Part shown: piece by piece, positions 1 through 7,761 of the stretch
Layout: every line of letters starts with the position of its first letter
Position numbering within the stretch: position 1 is the first letter of the stretch
Assembly: GCF_900091315.1 (NCBI RefSeq)
Contig: NZ_FLSP01000059.1
Span: 1-54,077 of the forward strand
DNA length: 54,077 bases
From: Streptomyces sp. DI166
Lineage (GTDB): Bacteria > Actinomycetota > Actinomycetes > Streptomycetales > Streptomycetaceae
Direction of reading: 5' to 3'
Position numbers and translations under genes: made by a program
Notes under the pieces: generated by a model
What the model was told of the DNA's origin: nothing
Seen by the model: only the letters and a program-made list of their open reading frames with translations
The model's database searches: none

Positions 1-139
1 GCAGGGCGGCGGCGCTCCGGCCGACGACCCGTGGGCGACCGGCGCTCCTGCCGGTGGCCAGCAGGGCGGCGGCGGTGGCTGGGGTGGAAACTCCGGCGGC
101 GGCGGTGGCGGCGGCTACTCGGACGAGCCCCCCTTCTAG
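1..139 (+). CDS. ssb: Single-stranded DNA-binding protein, C-terminal end (partial)
   Basis: Only the last 45 or so codons are in the window, in the frame that starts at base 2 and ends with TAG at 137-139. The peptide is a Gly/Gln-rich linker followed by the acidic tip DEPPF, the conserved SSB tail that docks partner proteins such as helicases and repair enzymes. The OB-fold lies upstream, outside the window. It is followed 72 bases later by rpsR and rplI, the usual rpsF-ssb-rpsR-rplI operon. The call rests on the tail and the neighbours. Confidence 0.9.
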   Translation, partial: QGGGAPADDPWATGAPAGGQQGGGGGWGGNSGGGGGGGYSDEPPF

Positions 140-211
140 AACCTCGGGCCTCGTGCCCCTGGTCGAGGGCGGGTCGTATCCCCAACTTCTTGATCACACA
201 GGAGAAACACC

Positions 212-448
212 ATGGCGAAGCCGCCTGTGCGCAAGCCGAAGAAGAAGGTCTGCGCTTTCTGCAAGGACAAGGTCACGTACGTGGACTACAAGGACACGAA
301 CATGCTGCGGAAGTTCATTTCCGACCGCGGCAAGATCCGTGCCCGCCGCGTGACCGGCAACTGCACGCAGCACCAGCGTGACGTCGCCACGGCCGTGAAG
401 AACAGCCGTGAGATGGCGCTGCTGCCCTACACCTCCACCGCGCGATAA
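212..448 (+). CDS. rpsR: 30S ribosomal protein S18
   Basis: 78 residues, the normal S18 length. S18 sits on the platform of the small subunit next to S6. Cys14-x2-Cys17 and Cys51-x2-His54 form an apparent zinc ribbon, so this is the zinc-containing (C+) form; actinomycetes often carry a second, zinc-free paralogue elsewhere for zinc starvation. An AGGAG ribosome binding site lies just before the ATG. It lies between ssb and rplI and is probably cotranscribed with both. Confidence 0.97.
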   Translation: MAKPPVRKPKKKVCAFCKDKVTYVDYKDTNMLRKFISDRGKIRARRVTGNCTQHQRDVATAVKNSREMALLPYTSTAR

Positions 449-466
449 GGGAAGGGTGACCGACAC

Positions 467-913
467 ATGAAGATCATCCTCACCCACGAGGTCTCCGGCC
501 TCGGTGCCGCGGGCGACGTCGTCGACGTCAAGGACGGTTACGCTCGCAACTACCTGATCCCGCGGAACTTCGCGATCCGTTGGACCAAGGGTGGCGAGAA
601 GGACGTCGAGCAGATCCGTCGTGCTCGCAAGATCCACGAGATCCAGACGATCGAGCAGGCCAACCAGGTGAAGGCCCAGCTTGAGGGCGTCAAGGTCCGC
701 CTGGCCGTCCGCTCCGGCGACTCCGGTCGTCTCTTCGGTTCCGTCACCCCGGCCGACATCGCCTCGGCGATCAAGGCTTCCGGTGGCCCCGAGGTCGACA
801 AGCGTCGTATCGAGCTGACCGCTCCGATCAAGACCCTGGGCGCCCACGAGACGTCCGTGCGTCTGCACCCCGAGGTTGCCGCCAAGGTCAACATCGAGGT
901 TGTCGCGGCCTGA
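467..913 (+). CDS. rplI: 50S ribosomal protein L9
   Basis: 148 residues, full length. The N-terminal domain (about 1-50) shows the L9 signature MKIILTHEVSGLG followed by GYARNYLIPR, which binds 23S rRNA. A long helix (about 50-80) leads to the C-terminal domain, which has a typical RLFGSVT motif. It starts 18 bases after rpsR and ends the operon: a strong hairpin terminator follows at 974-1010, preceded by three tandem 17-base repeats. Confidence 0.97.
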   Translation: MKIILTHEVSGLGAAGDVVDVKDGYARNYLIPRNFAIRWTKGGEKDVEQIRRARKIHEIQTIEQANQVKAQLEGVKVRLAVRSGDSGRLFGSVTPADIASAIKASGGPEVDKRRIELTAPIKTLGAHETSVRLHPEVAAKVNIEVVAA

Positions 914-926
914 TCACCGCGTCCGG

Positions 927-977
927 CTTGACGAGCTGTTCGGCTTGAAAAGCTGCTTGGCTTGAAGAGCTGAGAGA
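927..977. repeat. Three tandem 17-bp imperfect repeats
   Basis: Units at 927-943, 944-960 and 961-977 all begin CTTGA and share the core AGCTG. They fill the gap between the rplI stop and the terminator, and the last unit runs into the terminator left arm. I see no ORF or ribosome binding site that would explain them. Confidence 0.75.
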
Positions 978-1010
978 AGGGGCCGTACCCGTGGGGTGCG
1001 GCCCCTTCTT
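974..1010 (+). terminator. Terminator of the ssb-rpsR-rplI operon
   Basis: The left arm 974-985 pairs with 999-1010 (12 bp, one G-U), with an inner stem of about 4-5 bp closing a three-base loop. It is followed by only a short T stretch, as is usual in Streptomyces. It also separates rplI from the convergent MATE gene. Confidence 0.8.
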
Positions 1011-1046
1011 GCTGCCTCGGTGTGGCGCGGTTGAGTCCGGCGCGGT

Positions 1047-1060
1047 GTTTCACGTGAAAC
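1047..1060. other. parS site (perfect)
   Basis: GTTTCACGTGAAAC, the perfect 14-bp ParB-binding palindrome of Streptomyces. It lies in the rplI/MATE intergenic gap, 36 bp from a second perfect site. Confidence 0.93.
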
Positions 1061-1082
1061 ACCGGGATTCCGGGCATCACGT

Positions 1083-1096
1083 GTTTCACGTGAAAC
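1083..1096. other. parS site (perfect)
   Basis: Second perfect GTTTCACGTGAAAC copy, 2 bases beyond the stop codon of the minus-strand MATE gene. With 1047-1060 it forms a closely spaced pair. Confidence 0.93.
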
Positions 1097-1098
1097 GG

Positions 1099-2436
1099 TC
1101 AGCGGGTCGCGCCCGTCACCAGCCAGCGGCCCGAGCGGGCACGCAGCCACAGGGTCAGCAGCCGCACCGTCATCATCAGCGTCATGGCGCCCCAGAGCGC
1201 TGTCAGCCCGCCGCCCAGCGTCGGGACGAGCAGGGCGACCGGAGTGAAGACGGCCAGGGTGAGGAGCATCGCCCAGGCCAGATAGGGGCCGTCGCCGGCG
1301 CCCATGAGGACGCCGTCCAGGGTGAAGACGACTCCCGCGATCGGCTGGGAGAGAGCCACGATCACCAGCGCGGGCAGAGCCGTTTCCTGAACCCCTGCGT
1401 CGCTGGTGAACAGCGGCAGCAGCAGCGGTCGGGAGATGACGACCAGCAGGCCGAGGGCGACGCCGACAGCGACGCCCCACTCCACCATGCGTCGGCATGC
1501 CTGGCGGGCGCCCTCGGTGTCACCGGCGCCCAGATAGCGGCCGATGATGGCCTGGCCAGCGATGGCGATGGCGTCCAGGGCGAAGGCCAGCAGGCTCCAC
1601 AGGGAGAGGATGATCTGGTGGGCGGCGATGTCGGAGTCGCCCAGGCGGGCCGCGACGGCTGTGGCGATCATCAGGATCGCGCGCAGGGAGAGCGTGCGGA
1701 CCAGGAGGGGAACGCCCGCCTGGGCACAGGCCCTGATTCCGGCGGCGTCGGGGCGCAGCGAGGCGCCGTGTCTGCGGGCGCCGCGGACGACGACCACGAG
1801 GTAGGCGACCGCCATGCCGCACTGGGCCAGGACGGTGCCCCAGGCGGAGCCCGCGATGCCGAGGCCGACGCCGTAGACGAGGAAGACGTTCAGCGCGGCG
1901 TTGGCGACGAAGCCCGCGACGGCGACGTAGAGCGGGGTCCGGGTGTCCTGGAGGCCGCGGAGGACACCGGTGGCGGCGAGTACGACGAGCATCGCCGGGA
2001 TGCCGAGGGCGGAGATGCGCAGATAGGTGGTGGCGTAGGGGGCCGCGGTGTCGGAGGCGCCGAAGAGTTCCACGAGGGACGGCGCCGTGGGCAGGACGGC
2101 CGCGATGACGACGGCACCGAGGATGAGGGCCAGCCAGATGCCGTCCATGCCCTGACGGATGGCGGCCGGGAGGTCGTTCGCGCCGACCCTGCGGGCGACG
2201 GCCGCGGTGGTGGCGTAGGCGAGGAAGACGAAGACGCTCACCGCGGTCATCAGGAGCGCGGAGGCTACACCGAGTCCGGCGAGCTGGGCGGTGCCGAGAT
2301 GGCCGACGATGGCGCTGTCGGCGAGGACGAACAAAGGCTCGGCGACCAGTGCGCCGAAGGCCGGGACGGCCAGCGTGATGATCTCTCGATCATGCCGACG
2401 GCGGACGGCCTTGGGGGTCGCGGGAGCCTGTGTCAT
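1099..2436 (-). CDS. MATE family (DinF-like) efflux transporter
   Basis: About 445 residues with around 12 hydrophobic segments, the size and layout of MATE exporters, which use a cation gradient to export drugs or metabolites across the membrane. Typical features are the early VAEPLFVLADSAIVGHLG motif and the two-fold repeated half (a second GQAIIGRYLGAG-type motif near the middle). I place the start at ATG 2436; in-frame GTG and TTG codons lie just upstream, and no ribosome binding site decides between them. Substrate unknown. A DnaA-box-like nonamer (2451-2459) lies directly upstream. Confidence 0.9.
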   Translation of the reverse strand: MTQAPATPKAVRRRHDREIITLAVPAFGALVAEPLFVLADSAIVGHLGTAQLAGLGVASALLMTAVSVFVFLAYATTAAVARRVGANDLPAAIRQGMDGIWLALILGAVVIAAVLPTAPSLVELFGASDTAAPYATTYLRISALGIPAMLVVLAATGVLRGLQDTRTPLYVAVAGFVANAALNVFLVYGVGLGIAGSAWGTVLAQCGMAVAYLVVVVRGARRHGASLRPDAAGIRACAQAGVPLLVRTLSLRAILMIATAVAARLGDSDIAAHQIILSLWSLLAFALDAIAIAGQAIIGRYLGAGDTEGARQACRRMVEWGVAVGVALGLLVVISRPLLLPLFTSDAGVQETALPALVIVALSQPIAGVVFTLDGVLMGAGDGPYLAWAMLLTLAVFTPVALLVPTLGGGLTALWGAMTLMMTVRLLTLWLRARSGRWLVTGATR

Positions 2437-2624
2437 GAGCACCAATCTAATCGTCCACAGGTAAGAGATGCAATTAGCGAGTGACCATTACAGTCCGTCT
2501 CGGGGTGTGTGCTTTCGCGCACCGTTCGAAGCGATCTTGGGCCGACTGGGGAAGTTTTTCTTCTGCACAGCCAGTGGATGGGAAAAGTGCAGGTCAGGGG
2601 CGCTCTTTCAGAAAGAGGCGCGGC

Positions 2625-2713
2625 TTGTTCACAGGGCTGTCCACCGAGTCGTGCACAGGTTTCGCGCAGTTGTCCACAGCATCTGGGCCGTCGTCCACAT
2701 GGCCTGTGGATAA
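2625..2713. promoter_or_regulatory. Cluster of DnaA boxes upstream of dnaB
   Basis: Five good nonamers and one weak one lie within 89 bp: TTGTTCACA 2625-2633, CTGTCCACC 2637-2645 (weak), TCGTGCACA 2649-2657, TTGTCCACA 2670-2678 (perfect), TCGTCCACA 2691-2699, and TGTGGATAA 2705-2713 (perfect, opposite strand). A further box, TCGTCCACA, is at 2451-2459. Boxes of this form bind DnaA in Streptomyces, where clusters outside oriC are known. The 450-base gap 2446-2895 holds this cluster and the dnaB promoter region, and I see no gene in it. Confidence 0.8.
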
Positions 2714-2718
2714 CCAGA

Positions 2719-2747
2719 TTGGCTGACGTCGCCTAGGGGCCTACCGT
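2719..2747 (+). promoter_or_regulatory. Candidate dnaB promoter
   Basis: TTGGCT (2719-2724), a 17-base spacer and TACCGT (2742-2747) resemble a housekeeping sigma promoter. It begins 6 bases after the last DnaA box, so DnaA bound to the cluster could affect it. It predicts a leader of about 140 bases before dnaB. Inferred from sequence only. Confidence 0.4.
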
Positions 2748-2895
2748 AGTCCGGCGCCCGCTCCGTCCGTCGGTCGAGAAAACACGACAAAACCGACGCG
2801 CCAGAACCGGAGTTGGGCCTCTTATTTGTCAGTGGCGTGCCGTACAACAGAGGGGCACGCGAAGGTCCGCTCGGCGGACGGGAGGAGGTGGCTCG

Positions 2896-4374
2896 GTGAG
2901 CATTTCCGAGCCCTTGGACGACCCGTGGGCCGACAGCGGGCCCAGCGATCGTCTGCCTGCATCCCGTCGCCGCGGTGACGGCGGCCGAGGCCGCGACGAA
3001 CAGCACGACCGCGGCCGGGAGAGCAGCGAATGGGACGCGGGGGGCTCCGCATTCGAGCGCGTGCCGCCCCAGGACCTCGATGCCGAGCAGTCCGTCCTCG
3101 GCGGCATGCTGCTGTCCAAGGACGCCATCGCCGACGTGGTCGAGATCCTCAAGGGCCACGACTTCTACAAGCCCGCGCACGAGAAGATCTTCCAGGCGAT
3201 CCTCGACGTCTACGCCAAGGGCGAGCCGGCCGACCCCATCACCATCGCCGCCGAGCTGACCAAGCGCGGTGAGATCAACAAGGTGGGCGGCGCGGCCTAC
3301 CTCCACACCCTCGTCCAGACCGTCCCGACGGCGGCGAACGCCGAGTACTACGCGGAAATCGTCCACGAGCGAGCCGTCCTGCGCCGCCTGGTCGAGGCCG
3401 GTACGCGGATCACGCAGATGGGATACGCGGCCGACGACGACGTCGACGAGATCGTCAACCGGGCCCAGGCCGAGATCTACGCCGTCACCGAGCAGCGCAC
3501 CAGCGAGGACTACCTGCCCCTCGGCGACATCATGGAGGGCGCGCTCGACGAGATCGAGGCGATCGGCTCCCGCACGGGCGAGATGACGGGTGTGCCCACC
3601 GGGTTCTCGGACCTCGACTCGCTCACCAACGGACTGCACCCGGGCCAGATGATCGTCATCGCGGCCCGTCCCGCGATGGGCAAGTCCACGCTCGCGCTGG
3701 ACTTCGCGCGGGCGGCCTCCATCAAGCACAACCTGGCGAGCGTCATCTTCTCCCTGGAAATGGGCCGCAACGAGATCGCGATGCGTCTGCTCTCCGCCGA
3801 GGCCCGGGTCGCCCTGCACCACATGCGCTCGGGCACCATGACGGACGAGGACTGGACCCGGCTGGCGCGCCGGATGCCCGAGGTGTCGGCCGCGCCGCTC
3901 TACATCGACGACTCCCCGAACCTGTCGATGATGGAGATCCGCGCCAAGTGCCGTCGGCTCAAGCAGCGCAACGACATCAAGCTGGTGATCATCGACTACC
4001 TCCAGCTGATGCAGTCCGGTGGTTCCAAGCGGTCCGAGAGCCGTCAGCAGGAGGTCTCGGACATGTCCCGCAACCTCAAGCTCCTGGCGAAGGAGCTGGA
4101 GGTGCCGGTGATCGCGCTCTCCCAGCTGAACCGTGGTCCCGAGCAGCGCACCGACAAGAAGCCGATGGTGTCCGACCTGCGTGAGTCCGGCTCCATCGAG
4201 CAGGACGCCGACATGGTGATCCTGCTGCACCGCGAGGACGCCTACGAGAAGGAGTCACCGCGCGCGGGCGAGGCCGACATCATCGTGGGCAAGCACCGTA
4301 ACGGCCCGACCGCGACGATCACGGTCGCCTTCCAGGGCCACTACTCGCGCTTCGTCGACATGGCGCAGACCTGA
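2896..4374 (+). CDS. dnaB: Replicative DNA helicase DnaB
   Basis: 492 residues. Residues 1-50 are a charged, low-complexity extension; the N-terminal DnaB domain follows (about 55-155), then the RecA-like motor. Walker A is ARPAMGKST near 257-265, Walker B LVIIDYLQL near 363-371, and the ALSQLNR sensor motif is near 407-413. It unwinds the chromosome ahead of the fork as a hexamer. The GTG start is fixed by GGAGGAGG eight bases upstream. Unlike mycobacterial dnaB it has no intein. A DnaA-box cluster lies upstream. Confidence 0.98.
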   Translation: MSISEPLDDPWADSGPSDRLPASRRRGDGGRGRDEQHDRGRESSEWDAGGSAFERVPPQDLDAEQSVLGGMLLSKDAIADVVEILKGHDFYKPAHEKIFQAILDVYAKGEPADPITIAAELTKRGEINKVGGAAYLHTLVQTVPTAANAEYYAEIVHERAVLRRLVEAGTRITQMGYAADDDVDEIVNRAQAEIYAVTEQRTSEDYLPLGDIMEGALDEIEAIGSRTGEMTGVPTGFSDLDSLTNGLHPGQMIVIAARPAMGKSTLALDFARAASIKHNLASVIFSLEMGRNEIAMRLLSAEARVALHHMRSGTMTDEDWTRLARRMPEVSAAPLYIDDSPNLSMMEIRAKCRRLKQRNDIKLVIIDYLQLMQSGGSKRSESRQQEVSDMSRNLKLLAKELEVPVIALSQLNRGPEQRTDKKPMVSDLRESGSIEQDADMVILLHREDAYEKESPRAGEADIIVGKHRNGPTATITVAFQGHYSRFVDMAQT

Positions 4375-4437
4375 TCCCTCCGCTCCCCGGGCCATATGCG
4401 CTCGACTCCCCGGGGCTCCTCGGGGTGGACTGGGGCA

Positions 4438-5823
4438 ATGACGACACCTCAGGAAGAGTTGCTGCCGGGCACCCGGCGGGCATTGCTGCACCGGATCGCC
4501 GTGGCCCAGTCCGAGGGGCGTACGCCTTCGCTTGTCGCGGCGGTCGTACGGGACGGGCGCACGGTGTGGCACGGGGCCCGCAGTTGTGTGGACGGGGAGG
4601 TGCCGGACGAGAACGTGCAGTACAGGATCGGTTCGATCACCAAGACCTTCACGGCCGTTCTGGTGCTGCGTCTGCGCGACGAGGGACTGCTCGACCTCGG
4701 GGACCCGCTGGAGAAGCATCTGCCGGGCACCGGCGCGGGGGAGGCCACCATCGCCGAACTCCTCGCCCACACCGGCGGGCTGGCCGCCGAGTCCCCCGGG
4801 CCGTGGTGGGAGCGGACGCCCGGGGCGCTGCGCCCCCACCTCTCCGACGTCCTGGGCGAACAGCCGCTCCTGCACCCCGTCGGCCGCCGTCACCACTACT
4901 CCAACCCCGGCTACACCCTGCTGGGCTCCCTCGTGGAGAAGCTGCGCGGGGAGCCCTGGGAGGACGTCCTGCGCAGGGAAGTGCTCGAACCCCTGGGCCT
5001 GAACCGGACCAGCGGGCAGCCGCGGGCGCCGCATGCCGGTGGCTGGGCGGTGCACCCCTGGGCCGACGCGATGCTCCCGGAGCCCGCCGAGGATCTCGGG
5101 TTGATGGCCCCGGCCGGTCAACTGTGGTCCACCACCGCCGACTTGGCGCGGTTCGCGGTCTTCCTGCTGCGAGGCGACGACCGGGTGCTGAGCGCGAGCA
5201 GCGTGCGGGAGATGCGCACACCGGCCGCCCCGGCCGAGACGGCGGACGTCGTCGACGGCGTGGCCTACGGGCTCGGGATGCAGCTCATCAACTGGGACGG
5301 CCGCCTGCTCGTGGGGCACTCGGGGTCGCTGCCGGGCTTCCTGGCGACCATGCTCTTCAGCGAGAGCGACGACATCGGGGCGGTGGTGCTCACCAACTGC
5401 ACCTCGGGCCCGATGCCCGCCCTGATCGCCGGCGACCTCGTGCGTATCGTCGCCGAGGCGGAGCCGCGCATTCCCGTGCCGTGGCGGCCGCTGAAAGAAG
5501 TCGATCCGGCCGTACTGGAGTTGGCGGGGCAGTGGTACTGGGGGACGCATGCCTTCGCGCTGAGGGTGGCGGCCGACGGTCTGGTCTCCCTGGAGCCGCT
5601 GTCCGGCAGGGGCCGCCGTTCGCGGTTCCGGGCGAACGGGGACGGCACGTGGACCGGTCTTGAGGGCTACTACGCCGGGGAGTTGCTGAGGGCCGTACGG
5701 CGACCGGACGGGACCGTGGACCATCTCGACCTCGGGTCGTTCGTGTTCACCCGGCAGCCCTACGAGGAGGGGGCCGATGTCCCGGGCGCCGTGGACCCGG
5801 AGGGGTGGCGCGGCATCGGATAG
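4438..5823 (+). CDS. Serine beta-lactamase-family hydrolase (class C / esterase-like)
   Basis: 461 residues from ATG 4438; an in-frame ATG at 4396 would add 14 residues with no beta-lactamase homology. The catalytic SxxK is Ser66-Ile-Thr-Lys69, the YxN is Tyr154-Ser-Asn156, and a late GHSG replaces the KTG box. This matches the beta-lactamase/transpeptidase-like fold of esterases and D-aminopeptidases. No signal peptide is visible, so it is probably cytoplasmic and not a resistance enzyme. The C-terminal 110 residues form an additional beta-rich domain. Substrate unknown. Confidence 0.88.
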   Translation: MTTPQEELLPGTRRALLHRIAVAQSEGRTPSLVAAVVRDGRTVWHGARSCVDGEVPDENVQYRIGSITKTFTAVLVLRLRDEGLLDLGDPLEKHLPGTGAGEATIAELLAHTGGLAAESPGPWWERTPGALRPHLSDVLGEQPLLHPVGRRHHYSNPGYTLLGSLVEKLRGEPWEDVLRREVLEPLGLNRTSGQPRAPHAGGWAVHPWADAMLPEPAEDLGLMAPAGQLWSTTADLARFAVFLLRGDDRVLSASSVREMRTPAAPAETADVVDGVAYGLGMQLINWDGRLLVGHSGSLPGFLATMLFSESDDIGAVVLTNCTSGPMPALIAGDLVRIVAEAEPRIPVPWRPLKEVDPAVLELAGQWYWGTHAFALRVAADGLVSLEPLSGRGRRSRFRANGDGTWTGLEGYYAGELLRAVRRPDGTVDHLDLGSFVFTRQPYEEGADVPGAVDPEGWRGIG

Positions 5824-5837
5824 CCGACGGTGGGCGA

Positions 5838-5877
5838 GTGAGGGGCGTCTGTTTCACGTGAAACGGGCGCCCCTCAC
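5838..5877. terminator. Bidirectional terminator with parS in its loop
   Basis: A perfect 10-bp stem (5838-5847 with 5868-5877) lies between the convergent hydrolase and GNAT genes. Its loop region contains the complete parS site 5851-5864, itself self-complementary. Confidence 0.75.
5851..5864. other. parS site (perfect)
   Basis: Perfect GTTTCACGTGAAAC between two convergent genes, inside the terminator hairpin 5838-5877. Confidence 0.93.
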
Positions 5878-5909
5878 GGCGGCACAGCGGCCTACCGCGC
5901 GTACGAGGG

Positions 5910-6362
5910 CTACAGCGCGAGCTTGAACCCCACGTGGGACGCCGTGAACCCGAGCCGCTCGTAGAAGCGGTGGGCGTCCGTGCGGGAGGCGTCCGAGGTC
6001 AGCTGGACCAGGGAGCAGCCCTGGCGCCGGGACTCCTCGATCGCCCACTCGATGAGCTGCGTGCCCAGGCCGCTGCCGCGCTCGTCGGCGTGGATGCGGA
6101 CGCCCTCGATGATCGAGCGGGTCGCGCCCCTGCGGGAGAGGCCGGGGATGATCGTGAGCTGGAGGGTGCCCACGACGCGCCCGTCGCGCTCGGCGACCCT
6201 CAGAAGCTGGTTGGGGTCGCCGTTGAGGCGTTCCAGGGCCGCCAGATAGGGGGACAGGTCGTCGGGCGACTCGCGCTGGGCTCCGAGGGGGTCGTCGGCG
6301 AGCATCGCGACGATCGCCGGGACGTCGTTCGTGGTCACGGGGCGTATTTCAAGATCTCCCAT
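5910..6362 (-). CDS. GNAT family N-acetyltransferase
   Basis: 150 residues, one GNAT domain: a beta4 strand with VVGTLQLTIIPGL, then acetyl-CoA loop RGSGLGTQLIEWA (R/Q-x-x-G-x-G/A type) and the late DAHRFYERLGF motif. It would transfer an acetyl group from acetyl-CoA to an unknown amine. Start ATG 6362; an in-frame GTG lies three codons upstream. It is divergent from the MFS gene, with a dyad operator between them, so the two may be coregulated. Confidence 0.88.
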   Translation of the reverse strand: MGDLEIRPVTTNDVPAIVAMLADDPLGAQRESPDDLSPYLAALERLNGDPNQLLRVAERDGRVVGTLQLTIIPGLSRRGATRSIIEGVRIHADERGSGLGTQLIEWAIEESRRQGCSLVQLTSDASRTDAHRFYERLGFTASHVGFKLAL

Positions 6363-6403
6363 GGTGCTCACTCTATGCGTGGACGGCAGGAGAATAGTCT
6401 TCG

Positions 6404-6434
6404 CTTGCAAATATCGCGCGTCTGCAAGTATTGT
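6404..6434 (+). promoter_or_regulatory. Dyad operator overlapping the MFS promoter
   Basis: CTTGCA (6404-6409) and TGCAAG (6423-6428) form a perfect inverted repeat spaced 13 bases. TTGCAA (6405-6410), 18 bases and TATTGT (6429-6434) give a plausible -35/-10 pair, so a bound repressor would cover the promoter. TTGCA-type half sites are typical of MarR/HxlR/ArsR-like regulators of exporters. No such regulator gene is adjacent. Confidence 0.55.
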
Positions 6435-6482
6435 TTTGGCGCGTAAAGCTCTCCTGCAATCTTCTGGAAGGTGGCATCCCCC

Positions 6483-7691
6483 ATGCCGCTCGCGCTTCTG
6501 GCCCTGGCGATCGGGGCCTTCGGAATCGGAACCACGGAGTTCGTGATCATGGGTTTGCTGCCCCAGGTCGCGGGCGACTTCGGGGTCTCCATCCCCACGG
6601 CCGGTCTGCTGGTGACCGGCTACGCACTCGGCGTGGTGGCCGGAGCGCCGCTGATGACCGTGCTCGGCACCAAGATCTCCCGCAAGCGGATGCTGATGCT
6701 GCTGATGGCCCTCTTCGTCGCCGGGAACCTGCTGTCCGCGCTCGCCCCCGCCTTCGCCGTCATGCTGATCGGCCGGGTCGTCGCCTCCCTCGCCCACGGC
6801 GCCTTCTTCGGTATCGGATCGGTCGTCGCCGCCGAGCTGGTCGGCCCCGACAAGAAGGCCGGCGCCATCGCGATGATGTTCACCGGTCTGACCGTCGCCA
6901 ACGTCGTGGGCGTGCCGCTCGGCACCTTCGTCGGGCAGTCCGTCGGCTGGCGGGTCACCTTCGGCATCGTCGCCGCGCTCGGCGTGGTCGGCCTCGCCGG
7001 GATCGCCCGGCTCGTCCCCGATCTGCCCCGGCCGGAGGGCGTACGGCTGCGCCACGAGCTGGCCGCCTTCAAGAACACCCAGGTCCTGCTGGCGATGGCG
7101 ATGACCGTGCTCGGCTTCGGCGGTGTCTTCGCGGCCATCACCTACATCGCGCCGATGATGACCCACGCCGCCGGCTTCGCCGAGGGCTCGGTCACCTGGC
7201 TGCTGGTTCTCTTCGGGCTCGGCATGGTCGGCGGCAACCTCGTCGGCGGCCGGTTCGCCGACCGCGCCCTGATGCCGCTGCTGTACGTCTCCCTGGGCGC
7301 CCTGGCCGTGGTGCTGGCCCTGTTCACCCTCACCGCCCACAACAAGGTCCTCGCGGCCGTCACCATCGCCCTCATCGGCGCCCTCGGCTTCGCCACCGTC
7401 CCGCCGTTGCAGAAGCGCGTCCTCGACCAGGCGCACGGCGCTCCGACGCTGGCCTCCGCCGTGAACATCGGCGCCTTCAACCTGGGCAACGCGCTCTCCG
7501 CCTGGCTCGGCGGCATGGTCATCGCGGCCGGCTTCGGCTACACCTCCCCCAACTGGGTCGGCGCCGCCCTCGCCGCCGCCGCGCTGCTGCTGGCCTTCCT
7601 CTCGGCCGCCCTGGAGCGCCGGGACCGCACGGCGGGCACCGTGGTCGCCGGGGCAGCCCCGGCCCGGGAGCAGGCCCTCGCACACCGTTGA
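6483..7691 (+). CDS. MFS exporter (AraJ/NepI-like drug-H+ antiporter family)
   Basis: 402 residues, about 12 membrane segments. The N-terminus (GIGTTEFVIMGLLPQVAGDFGV) is the hallmark of the DHA1 subgroup that includes AraJ, NepI and YdhP; the loop GTKISRKRMLMLLM is the MFS motif A region, and ASLAHGAFFGIG is motif C-like. Likely exports a sugar, nucleoside or drug in exchange for protons. ATG 6483 is chosen because GGAAGGTGG ends nine bases before it; GTG 6471 overlaps that site. A repressor-like dyad overlaps its promoter. Confidence 0.9.
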   Translation: MPLALLALAIGAFGIGTTEFVIMGLLPQVAGDFGVSIPTAGLLVTGYALGVVAGAPLMTVLGTKISRKRMLMLLMALFVAGNLLSALAPAFAVMLIGRVVASLAHGAFFGIGSVVAAELVGPDKKAGAIAMMFTGLTVANVVGVPLGTFVGQSVGWRVTFGIVAALGVVGLAGIARLVPDLPRPEGVRLRHELAAFKNTQVLLAMAMTVLGFGGVFAAITYIAPMMTHAAGFAEGSVTWLLVLFGLGMVGGNLVGGRFADRALMPLLYVSLGALAVVLALFTLTAHNKVLAAVTIALIGALGFATVPPLQKRVLDQAHGAPTLASAVNIGAFNLGNALSAWLGGMVIAAGFGYTSPNWVGAALAAAALLLAFLSAALERRDRTAGTVVAGAAPAREQALAHR

Positions 7692-7715
7692 CGGCTTCGC
7701 CTCTGGCACGAGCAA

Positions 7716-7745
7716 GGACGCCGGCTCCCGAAGGAACCGGCGTCC
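7716..7745. terminator. Terminator between MFS and GNAT genes
   Basis: A 9-bp perfect stem (7716-7724 with 7737-7745) with three further inner pairs, located between two convergent genes. Confidence 0.75.
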
Positions 7746-7761
7746 GTCATGTCCGTACGGT

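Noticed and set aside
991..2484. 497-codon plus-strand open frame over the MATE gene.
   Set aside because: Repetitive Gly/Asp composition; the minus strand encodes a proper membrane protein.
2896..4374. Intein in dnaB, as in some mycobacteria.
   Set aside because: Reading is continuous across all helicase motifs at normal length.
6363..7715. N-terminal 450 codons of the open frame that continues into the GNAT gene.
   Set aside because: Antisense to the MFS gene; only the last 150 codons are a GNAT domain.
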